Shown here: in pieces, positions 35,159 to 43,130 of the stretch | Layout of the letters: each line of letters opens with the position of its first letter | Position numbering within the stretch: the first letter of the stretch is position 1 | Assembly: GCA_019424245.1 (NCBI GenBank) | Contig: JAHYZV010000009.1 | Coordinates: forward strand, 1-64,000 | DNA: 64,000 bases | Source of the DNA: Clostridiales bacterium | GTDB lineage: Bacteria > Bacillota > Clostridia > Lachnospirales > Lachnospiraceae | Direction: 5' to 3' | Made by a program: the position numbers and the translations under genes | Notes under the pieces: generated by a model | What the model saw: only the letters and a program-made list of their open reading frames with translations | The model's database searches: none | Told to the model about the DNA's origin: nothing

Positions 35159-36199
35159 CTACTTCTGCACATACGAGGATGCGTAAGAAGAGTAAAGCTT
35201 TGTACCATCATTTTTCATAAATATAGCTTCTATGCCATCAAGGCTTTCAATCAGCTCCATTCCTTTATCAGCACCGAGAACAAAACAGGTTGTACTAAGG
35301 CAGTCACCGGTTGTTGATTCATGTGATATGATGGTAACATCACAAAGCTCTGATTCATATGGGTATCCGGTTTTTGGGTTTAAAATATGGTGGTAAAAAG
35401 TTCCGTCACCAGAATAAAAATACCTTTCATATGTTCCGGATGATACAACAGATGAATCGTTGATGTTTAACAGCTCCATATATTCACCTGTATCAGAGAA
35501 AGGCTTTTTAACAGCGATTGTAAAATCGGTATTTTTCTTTTTTTCTCCAATGCATAAAACATTGCCACCAAGATTAATTATAGCGCTTTTTACACCATTA
35601 TCAACTAAAAAAGTCTTGATTTTGTCGGCTATATATCCCTTTGCTACGGCACCAAGGTCTATACAGAAGCCATCAGGCATATCTATATAGTGTGTTCCTG
35701 CTGTGTCAGTGTTAAGAGTGACCTTCGTATAATCTACATATTCCAGTGCATTGCTTATAAGTGAAGCATCAGGAACAGAAGGTGAATCGGAGGTGAAATC
35801 CCATAGACGGGATACACTTCCTATGGTTATATCAAATGCACCATCTGACAGACGGCTGTATTCAAGACCGGTTTCAATAAGTTCATATAGTTCATCGCTT
35901 ATTATTGATGTTTCTTTATTGTTGACCTTATACAGTTCGCTCGCTGCAAGAGTCCGTGAAAAAATATGTTCATAATGATCACATAACGATATAGCTTCCG
36001 AGATAATGCTTTTATTGACATTGGTATAAGAAGATATCTGCACATAAGTGTTTAGCTTATAATCAGTTATGCTTATTGGAGTTGTCAGGGTTAATTCAGT
36101 CCCGCATCCTGTAAGAGGAAGTATACAGGCTGTTATAAGCACAGTAGACAGAATCAGGCAGGATAACTTCTTTTTTTGTTTATACAAAATATTCTTCAT
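35159..36199 (-). CDS. apbE: FAD:protein FMN transferase (ApbE), lipoprotein
   Basis: 346 aa with a lipoprotein signal, lipobox LTGC around residue 32. ApbE features: GAVAKGYIADKI, the HHILNPKTGYP segment, and TTGDCLSTTCFVLG near the metal site. It attaches FMN by a phosphoester bond to threonine of exported flavoproteins, such as Rnf or extracellular electron transfer subunits. No Rnf genes are within the window. It is divergent from the foldase lipoprotein gene, with a palindrome between them. Confidence 0.92.
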   Translation of the reverse strand: MKNILYKQKKKLSCLILSTVLITACILPLTGCGTELTLTTPISITDYKLNTYVQISSYTNVNKSIISEAISLCDHYEHIFSRTLAASELYKVNNKETSIISDELYELIETGLEYSRLSDGAFDITIGSVSRLWDFTSDSPSVPDASLISNALEYVDYTKVTLNTDTAGTHYIDMPDGFCIDLGAVAKGYIADKIKTFLVDNGVKSAIINLGGNVLCIGEKKKNTDFTIAVKKPFSDTGEYMELLNINDSSVVSSGTYERYFYSGDGTFYHHILNPKTGYPYESELCDVTIISHESTTGDCLSTTCFVLGADKGMELIESLDGIEAIFMKNDGTKLYSSYASSYVQK

Positions 36200-36268
36200 G
36201 TTTTCTTTTATTCCAATTCCTATATTATTATATTTACCTAAAAGAGTATACCAAATATTGAAAAAAAT

Positions 36269-36278
36269 GTGAATTCAC
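36269..36278. promoter_or_regulatory. Palindrome between apbE and the foldase gene
   Basis: GTGAATTCAC is a perfect 10-bp palindrome, flanked by A- and T-runs that extend the symmetry past one mismatch on each side. It lies between two divergent genes, eight bases ahead of a predicted -35 box. It could be an operator, but no other copy was noticed. Confidence 0.3.
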
Positions 36279-36285
36279 TTTTAAT

Positions 36286-36314
36286 TTGTACTGGATTATG
36301 TTATAACAGATAAT
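36286..36314 (+). promoter_or_regulatory. Promoter of the foldase lipoprotein gene
   Basis: TTGTAC at 36286-36291, 17 bases, GATAAT at 36309-36314, about 60 bases before the start at 36373. On the other strand, TTCACA-17-TATACT (about 36247-36275) could drive apbE, overlapping the palindrome. Confidence 0.45.
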
Positions 36315-36372
36315 GTTGTGAAACAAGCTGGCTGGAAATAACATGCCAAGAATAATGAAATGAGGATTATTT

Positions 36373-37539
36373 ATGAAAAAGAAATTAGTTAGCCTTATGC
36401 TTGCTGCTACAATGGTAGTATCGCTTGCAGCATGTGGCTCTAAAAAGACAGAAGCTCCAACTTCTACAGTACATAAGGATATAACTGCTGCACAGTATGA
36501 TTCAATAATATCTGCAGATGCAGCAATATATAAAAAGAACTTTACAATGCCAGAGTTTAAGGGAATGGAAGTGACAGTAGATAAGTCAGTGCTTAATGTA
36601 TCAGATTCGGATGTTGATGATTATATTAACCAGAATATCATTGCTTCACAGGCAAAAACAGAAAATGTTACAAGTGGCGTTACAGCTAACGGTGATAGCA
36701 TCATACTTGATTACTCAGGTAAGCTTGATGGTGAAGCATTCTCAGGTGGAACAGCAACAGATGCCTCATATACTATAGGTTCAGGAAATTTCATCAGTGA
36801 TCTTGATAAGGGTCTTGTTGGACTTACAGTTGGACAGGAGTATGATATTCCATGCACATTCCCAGATAACTATACATCTGAGCTTGCTGGAAAGAGTGTA
36901 ATATTCACTGTTAAAGTAACAGCTATAGTTAAGACTACATATCCAGAGATAACAGATGAATGGGTAATGGAAAACAAGGATACTCTTAATCTTTCAGGAA
37001 CAACAGTTCCAGAGTTCAGGCAGGAAGTAAGAAAGATAGTAGAGGCTAATGCCAATGACAAATATATGCAGGCAACATTCAATACTGCATATGAAAAGAT
37101 TAAAGAACAGATTGGTGATAGCGTGACATATCCAGATGATGAAGTACAGTCACTTGTTGAAGTGTTTAATACTAACATTGAAAACGAATTTAACAATTAT
37201 GGTTCATACTATGGTGCGTCAGATCTTGATTCATATAAAACAAAGGTGTATGGTTTTGATTCAATAGATGCATACAACGAATATGTTGATAACCAGGCAA
37301 AGTCATACCTTTTAGAGAAGATGGTGATCACAGTAATTGCTGCAGATAACGATATCCACGTAAATGAAGATGAAATAGTATCATATGGTAACGATCTTGC
37401 AACATATTATGGATATGATGATTTTGCTGCTATTACAGATGCAGTTGGTAACGAGGTTGTATCTGAGATTGGATACCAGATTCTTTCACAGAAGGTTATA
37501 GAGTTTGTATGCAGTCAGATATCAGAAGTTGAGAAGTAG
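36373..37539 (+). CDS. Trigger-factor-like lipoprotein with FKBP-type domain
   Basis: 388 aa with lipobox LAAC (cysteine near residue 21). The middle (about 100-185) is FKBP-like: GDSIILDYSGKLDGEAFSGGTATDASYTIGSGNFISDLDKGLVGLTVGQEYDIPCTFPDNY. It is followed by a helical domain similar to the trigger factor C-terminus. It should be an extracytoplasmic peptidyl-prolyl isomerase and chaperone held on the outer face of the membrane. This is a recognised Lachnospiraceae type. GAGG precedes the ATG. Confidence 0.88.
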   Translation: MKKKLVSLMLAATMVVSLAACGSKKTEAPTSTVHKDITAAQYDSIISADAAIYKKNFTMPEFKGMEVTVDKSVLNVSDSDVDDYINQNIIASQAKTENVTSGVTANGDSIILDYSGKLDGEAFSGGTATDASYTIGSGNFISDLDKGLVGLTVGQEYDIPCTFPDNYTSELAGKSVIFTVKVTAIVKTTYPEITDEWVMENKDTLNLSGTTVPEFRQEVRKIVEANANDKYMQATFNTAYEKIKEQIGDSVTYPDDEVQSLVEVFNTNIENEFNNYGSYYGASDLDSYKTKVYGFDSIDAYNEYVDNQAKSYLLEKMVITVIAADNDIHVNEDEIVSYGNDLATYYGYDDFAAITDAVGNEVVSEIGYQILSQKVIEFVCSQISEVEK

Positions 37540-37567
37540 AATACAGCATATATTATTCTGCATAAAT

Positions 37568-37612
37568 ATATTGGGACGGTGTATAATACATTGTCCCAAT
37601 ATTGTTTTTTTT
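37568..37612 (+). terminator. Terminator after the foldase gene
   Basis: ATATTGGGAC (37568-37577) pairs with GTCCCAATAT (37593-37602), followed by TG and eight Ts. Confidence 0.85.
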
Positions 37613-37656
37613 AGATAAAGAAAAATTTATATGGTTTATATGAATGGGAGATTATA

Positions 37657-39324
37657 ATGAAAGAATTCGTACCAAAGATATTTGATGTGATGAAAACATA
37701 TTCAAAGGGTCAGCTTGTAAAGGATGTTGTGGCTGGTATTATCGTTGCTATAATAGCACTTCCTTTATCAATAGCGCTTGCCCTTGCATCAGGAGTAAGC
37801 CCGGAGCAGGGCATATATACTGCGATATTTGCAGGATTTGTAATATCATTTCTTGGCGGAAGCAGGGTGCAGATAGCAGGTCCCACAGCTGCATTTGCAA
37901 CAATAGTGGCAGGTATAGTAGCCAGAAATGGTATGGATGGATTAATAACAGCCACAATTATGGCTGGTATTATACTTGTAGTTATGGGATTTTTAAAGTT
38001 TGGTAATCTTATCAGATTTATTCCATATACGATAACAACAGGATTTACTTTTGGTATTGCTGTGACGATAGTTATAGGACAGATTAAGGATTTCCTTGGG
38101 CTTACTTATCCAGCAGGAACTGCGGCAGTTGAGACTATGGATAAGCTGAAGGCTGTTATAGCTAATATAGGAACATTTAATATTAAGGCATTTGTAGTTG
38201 GTGTTGTTGCACTTGCAATTCTTATCATATGGCCAAGGTTTAAGGCACTTGATAAAATACCACCATCACTTATTGCAGTTATAGTATCAGTTCTCATGGT
38301 TAAATTCATCGGACCATTAAAGGATGTCAATACAATCGGAAGCCTGTATACAATAAAGAAGGGACTTCCAGCGGTAAGTATTCCAAGTGTCAATATTGAT
38401 ATGATTATGACACTTCTTCCGGATGCGCTTACTATCGCGGTACTTGCAGGTATAGAAAGTCTTCTTTCATGCGTTGTGTCAGACGGTATGATAGGTTCAA
38501 GACATAAGCCTAATATGGAGCTTGTTGCACAGGGAGCAGGTAATATTGTGTCAGCACTTTTTGGTGGTATTCCGGCAACAGGTGCTATCGCAAGAACAGC
38601 AGCCAATGTAAAGAATGGTGGACGTACACCTATAGCGGGAATGGTTCATGCGGTTACACTTCTTATTGTGCTTGTAGTGCTTATGCCATATGCGGCATGG
38701 ATACCTATGCCAGCTATTGCAGCGATTCTGTTTATTGTTGCATATAATATGAGTGGCTGGAGAGAAATGGTTAATCTTGTAAAGCACTCACCAAAGTCAG
38801 ATATTCTTGTACTTCTTACAACTATGATACTTACTGTTGTATTTGACTTAGTCGTTGCAATAGAGGTAGGTATTGTTATGGCAGCACTTCTCTTTCTTAA
38901 GAGAATGGCAGATGTAACAGAGGTGAGAAGCTGGAAATATATCGGGGAAGATATTGATGAGAATAATGATCCTGAAAGTATCAATCTAAAGAAGGTTCCA
39001 GATAAGACTTTAGTATATGAAGTAATCGGACCAATGTTTTTTGCAGCGGCGGATAAGTTTATGGACATACATATGGAGTCTGATATAAAAGTAGTCATAA
39101 TCAGAATGCGTGGTGTTCCAGCTATGGATATATCAGCATTGCGTTCGCTTAAGAATATACATAATGTATGTAAGAAGCGTGGCATAACACTTGTATTATC
39201 CCACGTTCAGGAACAGCCTAAGTCTATGATGGAGAAGGCTGGATTTGCGGCAGAAGTTGGTGAAGAGAATTTCTGTGCCAATATTGATGCAGCACTGGCA
39301 CATGCACAGGATATCGTTGGATAA
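37657..39324 (+). CDS. SulP family anion transporter with STAS domain
   Basis: 555 aa. About twelve membrane segments cover residues 20-425, with the family signatures VAGIIVAIIALPLSIALALASGV and QIAGPTAAFATIVAGIV. A cytoplasmic STAS domain follows (about 445-553; VVIIRMRGVPAMDISALRSL). SulP proteins move sulfate, bicarbonate or dicarboxylates. The substrate cannot be fixed from sequence. It stands alone between two terminators. Confidence 0.92.
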   Translation: MKEFVPKIFDVMKTYSKGQLVKDVVAGIIVAIIALPLSIALALASGVSPEQGIYTAIFAGFVISFLGGSRVQIAGPTAAFATIVAGIVARNGMDGLITATIMAGIILVVMGFLKFGNLIRFIPYTITTGFTFGIAVTIVIGQIKDFLGLTYPAGTAAVETMDKLKAVIANIGTFNIKAFVVGVVALAILIIWPRFKALDKIPPSLIAVIVSVLMVKFIGPLKDVNTIGSLYTIKKGLPAVSIPSVNIDMIMTLLPDALTIAVLAGIESLLSCVVSDGMIGSRHKPNMELVAQGAGNIVSALFGGIPATGAIARTAANVKNGGRTPIAGMVHAVTLLIVLVVLMPYAAWIPMPAIAAILFIVAYNMSGWREMVNLVKHSPKSDILVLLTTMILTVVFDLVVAIEVGIVMAALLFLKRMADVTEVRSWKYIGEDIDENNDPESINLKKVPDKTLVYEVIGPMFFAAADKFMDIHMESDIKVVIIRMRGVPAMDISALRSLKNIHNVCKKRGITLVLSHVQEQPKSMMEKAGFAAEVGEENFCANIDAALAHAQDIVG

Positions 39325-39358
39325 AGGTATGTGACAGCAGATATATAGATATGAATTA

Positions 39359-39398
39359 AACCTCCAGGTCTTTATAATAAAGGCTCTGGAGGTTTTTT
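39359..39398. terminator. Terminator between the SulP and amidohydrolase genes
   Basis: AACCTCCAG (39359-39367) pairs with CTGGAGGTT (39386-39394), followed by a T-tract. It is shared by two convergent genes. Confidence 0.85.
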
Positions 39399-39404
39399 GA
39401 CTTT

Positions 39405-40235
39405 TTATAAAATGATGTCTTTAAGCAGAGCGGCAGCATTGCCACCCTCGATAGCAGTAAGCTCATCAGCTGTCAGACCACTAGTTCTAAGCAGCTTAAG
39501 TGACTCAGACTGGTCAGACCATGGACTGTCTGTTCCAAATAGGATATGGTCAGCGCCGTGGGCACGGACCATCTGAACGAACTTCTCTTTGGACAGGAAG
39601 TTGTTGTCAGGAGTGCTTTTAAGGACAAAAGCTGTGTCAAGCCACACATGAGGAGTTCCGATTAACCGGCTGCATACTTCATCATACATGGACCAGCCGC
39701 CCATATGGGCTAATACAAGCTTGTGTGGAGGAACTTCTTTTATCATATTAGACAGACGCTCAACACTTGCTTCATCACAGTTTGGAAAGCTTATATCCAT
39801 ACCGCAGTGGATAGTTACGATGAGGTCGTTGTCGTTTGCACATTCTATAATTCTAAGATATCTGGGGTCATCTATATTAGTACGTTGAAATACAGGATGA
39901 AGCTTGATTCCTGGGATGCCGGCTTTTGCAAGATTATTTATTATAGTCTTATAGTCAGCGGTATCTGGATGAATTGTACCAAATGATATTAATCCGGTTT
40001 CTTTGGCGGATTGGTTGGTTTTAATGGCTATTTTATTGATAGTTGTATGTTGTTCTGGCTTGGTTGCTATGGGTAGTAATACAGAGTAATCAATTCCCGC
40101 CTTTTTCATAGAAGCTTTGATAGAGTCTACACGTCCATCCAGATAGTTAGGTATACCTCCGCTTTGCGCAAGACGTCCTACTGCACGGTCAGCAAGTTCG
40201 TCTGGAAAGCTGTGAGTATGAAAATCTATAACCAT
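39405..40235 (-). CDS. Amidohydrolase family protein (Amidohydro_2)
   Basis: 276 aa, TIM-barrel metal hydrolase. Metal ligands are in DFHTHSFP at the start; other family marks are GIKLHPVFQ, TIHCGMD, KLVLAHMGG and LFGTDSPW. Enzymes of this group decarboxylate or hydrolyse small ring or carboxylate compounds. The substrate is unknown. GGAGG precedes the ATG on the minus strand. It is divergent from spoVT across a 321-base gap. Confidence 0.88.
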   Translation of the reverse strand: MVIDFHTHSFPDELADRAVGRLAQSGGIPNYLDGRVDSIKASMKKAGIDYSVLLPIATKPEQHTTINKIAIKTNQSAKETGLISFGTIHPDTADYKTIINNLAKAGIPGIKLHPVFQRTNIDDPRYLRIIECANDNDLIVTIHCGMDISFPNCDEASVERLSNMIKEVPPHKLVLAHMGGWSMYDEVCSRLIGTPHVWLDTAFVLKSTPDNNFLSKEKFVQMVRAHGADHILFGTDSPWSDQSESLKLLRTSGLTADELTAIEGGNAAALLKDIIL

Positions 40236-40464
40236 ATAAGTCTGGCCTCCTGTTAATATTAATATTAAATGAAATATGAAGCAATATAAGCTGCTTTTAG
40301 TTCAGGTCTTTACTAAGCATTGACATGAATCAAAACTTTTAAACGTCAGTTATTGTTAAAAAGCATTTTAAAGCTGATATTTTAATCTGATGATAGCATA
40401 AAATGTAAAATCAAGTCAAAAAGTAAAAATAATAAAAATCTGTAAATAATAAAAATAATCAAAA

Positions 40465-40494
40465 TGTATAAATCATTACATTTTCCACATACTA
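40465..40494 (+). promoter_or_regulatory. Predicted sigma-G promoter of spoVT
   Basis: TGTATA at 40465-40470 (sigma-G -35 form TGNATA), 17 bases, CATACTA at 40488-40494, an exact sigma-G -10. It is about 60 bases before spoVT, a gene under sigma-G in Bacillus. The rest of the 40236-40556 gap is AT-rich, with no other feature seen. Confidence 0.6.
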
Positions 40495-40556
40495 CACATA
40501 CAGCATAATTATGGTAAAAAATGTGCATATAGTCAGGAAAAGGAGGCTTATGTTAT

Positions 40557-41099
40557 ATGAAGGCAACAGGTATTGTCCGACGGATTGATGATCTTGGCAG
40601 AATAGTCATACCAAAGGAAATCAGAAGAACATTACGGATACGGGAAACTGATCCTATGGAAATATATACGGATATAGATGGACAGATAGTGCTTAAGAAG
40701 TATTCGCCGATGGGAGATATAACTGCTATGGCAGAGGAATACGTAAAAACACTGGCTGAAAATACGGGTATGACAGCAGCTATAACTGACAGAGATCATG
40801 TTATTGCAGCGGCAGGAAACGAAAAAAAATATATTCTTGGAAAACAGATATCAAGAGAACTGAATGCTGTTATGGATGAAAGAAAAAGTGTTATGGCAGG
40901 CTGTACAGATACATCATATGTGTCTGTTGTATCGGGTTATGAGTGCAAAGAAGAGGTGATAAGTCCTATAATATGTGCTGGCGATGTATTAGGCTCTGTT
41001 ATTATGTTTACTAAAGATAACGGATATAAGTTTACAGAGTGGGAAAAATGTATAGTAAAAGTTGCAGCTGATTTTCTTGGGAAACATATGGAAAGCTGA
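40557..41099 (+). CDS. spoVT: Stage V sporulation protein T
   Basis: 180 aa. The N-terminal AbrB-like swapped hairpin (1-50) begins MKATGIVRRIDDLGRIVIPKEIRRTLRI. A GAF-like domain (about 55-178) follows. It is the DNA-binding regulator of late forespore genes. The AAAAGGAGG site and the sigma-G-like promoter upstream fit. It opens the conserved spoVT to ftsH neighbourhood. Confidence 0.95.
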   Translation: MKATGIVRRIDDLGRIVIPKEIRRTLRIRETDPMEIYTDIDGQIVLKKYSPMGDITAMAEEYVKTLAENTGMTAAITDRDHVIAAAGNEKKYILGKQISRELNAVMDERKSVMAGCTDTSYVSVVSGYECKEEVISPIICAGDVLGSVIMFTKDNGYKFTEWEKCIVKVAADFLGKHMES

Positions 41100-41319
41100 T
41101 TGTACTTGCCATGAGTATTGCATATAGGCTATACTATGCATACGCATAGGTTCAAGGCTTTGGTATATACGGAAATGCTTATGAATCTGTGACATGGCAT
41201 GATATATGGGAGGTGCTATGCCATAAACAGTGGCACTTCCTTTTTTCAATGCACAATAAAGCATGAATAAAACAAAGGAAATATAAAGATTAAGAGGCAT
41301 AAGGAAAAGGAGACAGGCT

Positions 41320-41559
41320 ATGAGATTAGACAAGTACTTAAAGGTATCAAGACTTATAAAAAGACGTACAGTAGCCAACGATGCATGTGATGCAGGAAGA
41401 GTTATGATTAATGATAAGGTTGCCAAGGCATCAGCTGATGTAAAAGCAGGAGATATTATAGAGATATCCTTTGGCAATAAGAATGTTAAGGTGAAAGTAA
41501 CAGATGTGAAGGATACTGTAAAAAAAGAAGAAGCTAAAGAAATGTTTGAATATATTTAA
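41320..41559 (+). CDS. rqcP: S4-domain RNA-binding protein RqcP
   Basis: 79 aa, a single S4 domain: MRLDKYLKVSRLIKRRTVANDACDAGRVMINDKVAK. It is the YabO/Hsp15-like protein that helps add alanine tails to stalled chains on 50S subunits with RqcH. Position ahead of yabP and yabQ matches the Bacillus order. AAAGGAG precedes the ATG. Confidence 0.93.
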   Translation: MRLDKYLKVSRLIKRRTVANDACDAGRVMINDKVAKASADVKAGDIIEISFGNKNVKVKVTDVKDTVKKEEAKEMFEYI

Positions 41560-41646
41560 GAATCAAAGTCATATTTTCATATATTCCCCAATATATTAGA
41601 CAAGTAGATATAAAATAGGCTTGTTCATGATTGAAGGGAGTTGTGG

Positions 41647-41937
41647 ATGATGGAGGAAACAAGACGTGTAAGACATCCTCATACAGTTCATATGGAGGAT
41701 AGAAAAAAAGTTGAATTCACAGGGATTACAGATGTTATATCATTTGAACCGGTTAAGGTCATGTTAGAATCAGATTATGGAGTTATTGTTATAAAAGGAG
41801 ATGCACTTCACGTAAATAAGCTGTCAGTGGAAAAGGGAGAACTGGATGTAGATGGAAGAATAGACTCAATAGTTTATTCGCAGAATAGTACAGCGGGTAA
41901 AAAGGGTGAGCCCCTTATAAACAGGCTGTTTAGGTAG
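41647..41937 (+). CDS. yabP: Sporulation protein YabP
   Basis: 96 aa from ATG 41647 (GGGAG six bases ahead). The in-frame TTG at 41641 is too close to that site. It carries the YabP/YqfC signature: LESDYGVIVIKGDALHVNKLSVEKGELDVDGRI. It is needed for spore cortex assembly and acts with YabQ. A GTCATATT stretch at 41568 resembles a sigma-E -35, but no good -10 follows at the right distance. Confidence 0.92.
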   Translation: MMEETRRVRHPHTVHMEDRKKVEFTGITDVISFEPVKVMLESDYGVIVIKGDALHVNKLSVEKGELDVDGRIDSIVYSQNSTAGKKGEPLINRLFR

Positions 41938-41945
41938 TATAAGCT

Positions 41946-42470
41946 ATGACAGCAGAGATTGTATGGGAGGGCAGTACGCTTTGCAGGACACTCTGGTGGG
42001 GAATGGTATTTGCAGCGGAGTATGATACAATAAGGATATTTAGAAGAATAGTAAAACATAATATGCTTGTTATCATGGTTCTTGAGGATATGGCATACTG
42101 GATATATGTATCAATAAAAATATTTTCTATATGTTTTTATGTTAATGATGGGGTTATAAGGGCTTTTATTATAGCGGGTTTTATTATGGGTGCAGGGCTT
42201 TATGTTAAGGCATTAAGCAGATATTACATAAAATATGGTGTTAAGCTTATATCCTTTTTTATAAAAATAGTCAGTATAATCATAATAAAACCATTGAAAT
42301 TCATTTTATCTATGGTTAGAATGATATCAGGAAAGCTGTTGTTTCCTGTAAAGTTATGTTGCCGGTATATTAAGAGCAAAATACCTTTTAAATCTGACAT
42401 CATTAAACATAAAAAAAAGAAAATCATAAACGATAATTATGATAATGACATTAGTAATAAGCAGTCTTAG
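41946..42470 (+). CDS. yabQ: Spore cortex protein YabQ
   Basis: 174 aa membrane protein, with helices around 12-30, 40-65 and 70-92 and a basic hydrophobic stretch beyond. The GMVFAAEYDTIRIFRRIVKH and LEDMAYWIYVSIKIF segments are typical of YabQ, required for cortex formation. It begins eight bases after yabP. The end is lysine/asparagine-rich. Confidence 0.9.
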   Translation: MTAEIVWEGSTLCRTLWWGMVFAAEYDTIRIFRRIVKHNMLVIMVLEDMAYWIYVSIKIFSICFYVNDGVIRAFIIAGFIMGAGLYVKALSRYYIKYGVKLISFFIKIVSIIIIKPLKFILSMVRMISGKLLFPVKLCCRYIKSKIPFKSDIIKHKKKKIINDNYDNDISNKQS

Positions 42471-42508
42471 ATAAATATAAAGATGTATACAGAATTGGAG
42501 CGGTATAT

Positions 42509-42835
42509 ATGAAATTTGAAACAAGAAGAGAACGGGAACTCCGTAGAAAGAGACAAAAGCGTTCAGCTATATTAGGTATGGTGTTTGCTATACTTGTTGT
42601 TATCGGACTTGGCATACTGTTATGGAATGGAAAGAAGAATATTGAAGCTAAGAATGTTGAATATGAAAAAGAAATATCACAGCTTCAGGCACAGGTAGAT
42701 AGTGAACAGAAACGTACAGATGAACTTAATGAATACAAAAAATATATACAGACTAAAAAGTTTGTCGAGGAAGTTGCTAAAGATAAGTTTGGTCTTGTGT
42801 ATCCTGATGAGATAATATTCAGAGGAAAGAAGTAG
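42509..42835 (+). CDS. divIC: Septum formation initiator DivIC/FtsL-like protein
   Basis: 108 aa: basic cytoplasmic start, one membrane segment (about 20-38), and an extracytoplasmic coiled coil (EYEKEISQLQAQVDSEQKRTDELNEY), then the conserved FVEEVAKDKFGLVYPDEIIF end. It is a bitopic division protein that works with FtsL and DivIB. It sits between yabQ and spoIIE as in Bacillus. Confidence 0.93.
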   Translation: MKFETRRERELRRKRQKRSAILGMVFAILVVIGLGILLWNGKKNIEAKNVEYEKEISQLQAQVDSEQKRTDELNEYKKYIQTKKFVEEVAKDKFGLVYPDEIIFRGKK

Positions 42836-42959
42836 ATGAATATAAGCACATAGTATATAGCAGAAAGCACTGTTATGTACATGTGCTTTTATTGTTGTTA
42901 CATCGGCTGGGAGTAAAATATTTTTTGATACTTGTATCTTCACGGGCATTTAACACAAT

Positions 42960-42993
42960 ATGACATTTTTTTTTATATGTATGTGTATATAAT
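42960..42993 (+). promoter_or_regulatory. Possible spo0A-type promoter ahead of spoIIE
   Basis: ATGACA at 42960-42965 and a perfect TATAAT at 42988-42993 are 22 bases apart. Spo0A-activated promoters such as spoIIE and spoIIG of Bacillus have such wide spacing. No clear TGTCGAA box was found, so the call is weak. Confidence 0.3.
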
Positions 42994-43032
42994 GATGTCT
43001 GTTAAATGGAAAAGTATATGAAGTATCGTAAG

Positions 43033-43118
43033 GGGAGATTAGTGTGAAAAATAAGATTTTTCACACGCAAGATTTGAGCTTCGCACAAACTTGAGATGCG
43101 CTGAAAAGCAGCGCAAGA
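43033..43118 (+). repeat. Palindromic element copy A, ahead of spoIIE
   Basis: A 40-base core (43033-43072) is identical to the complement of 61875-61914. It contains GTGTGAAAAAT/ATTTTTCACAC with an AAG loop. Copy A carries 46 further bases ending in a second CGCAAGA and including a GCGCTG/CAGCGC hairpin. Both copies are followed by ATGGAGATT, which holds the ribosome binding site. Confidence 0.85.
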
Positions 43119-43130
43119 ATGGAGATTATT

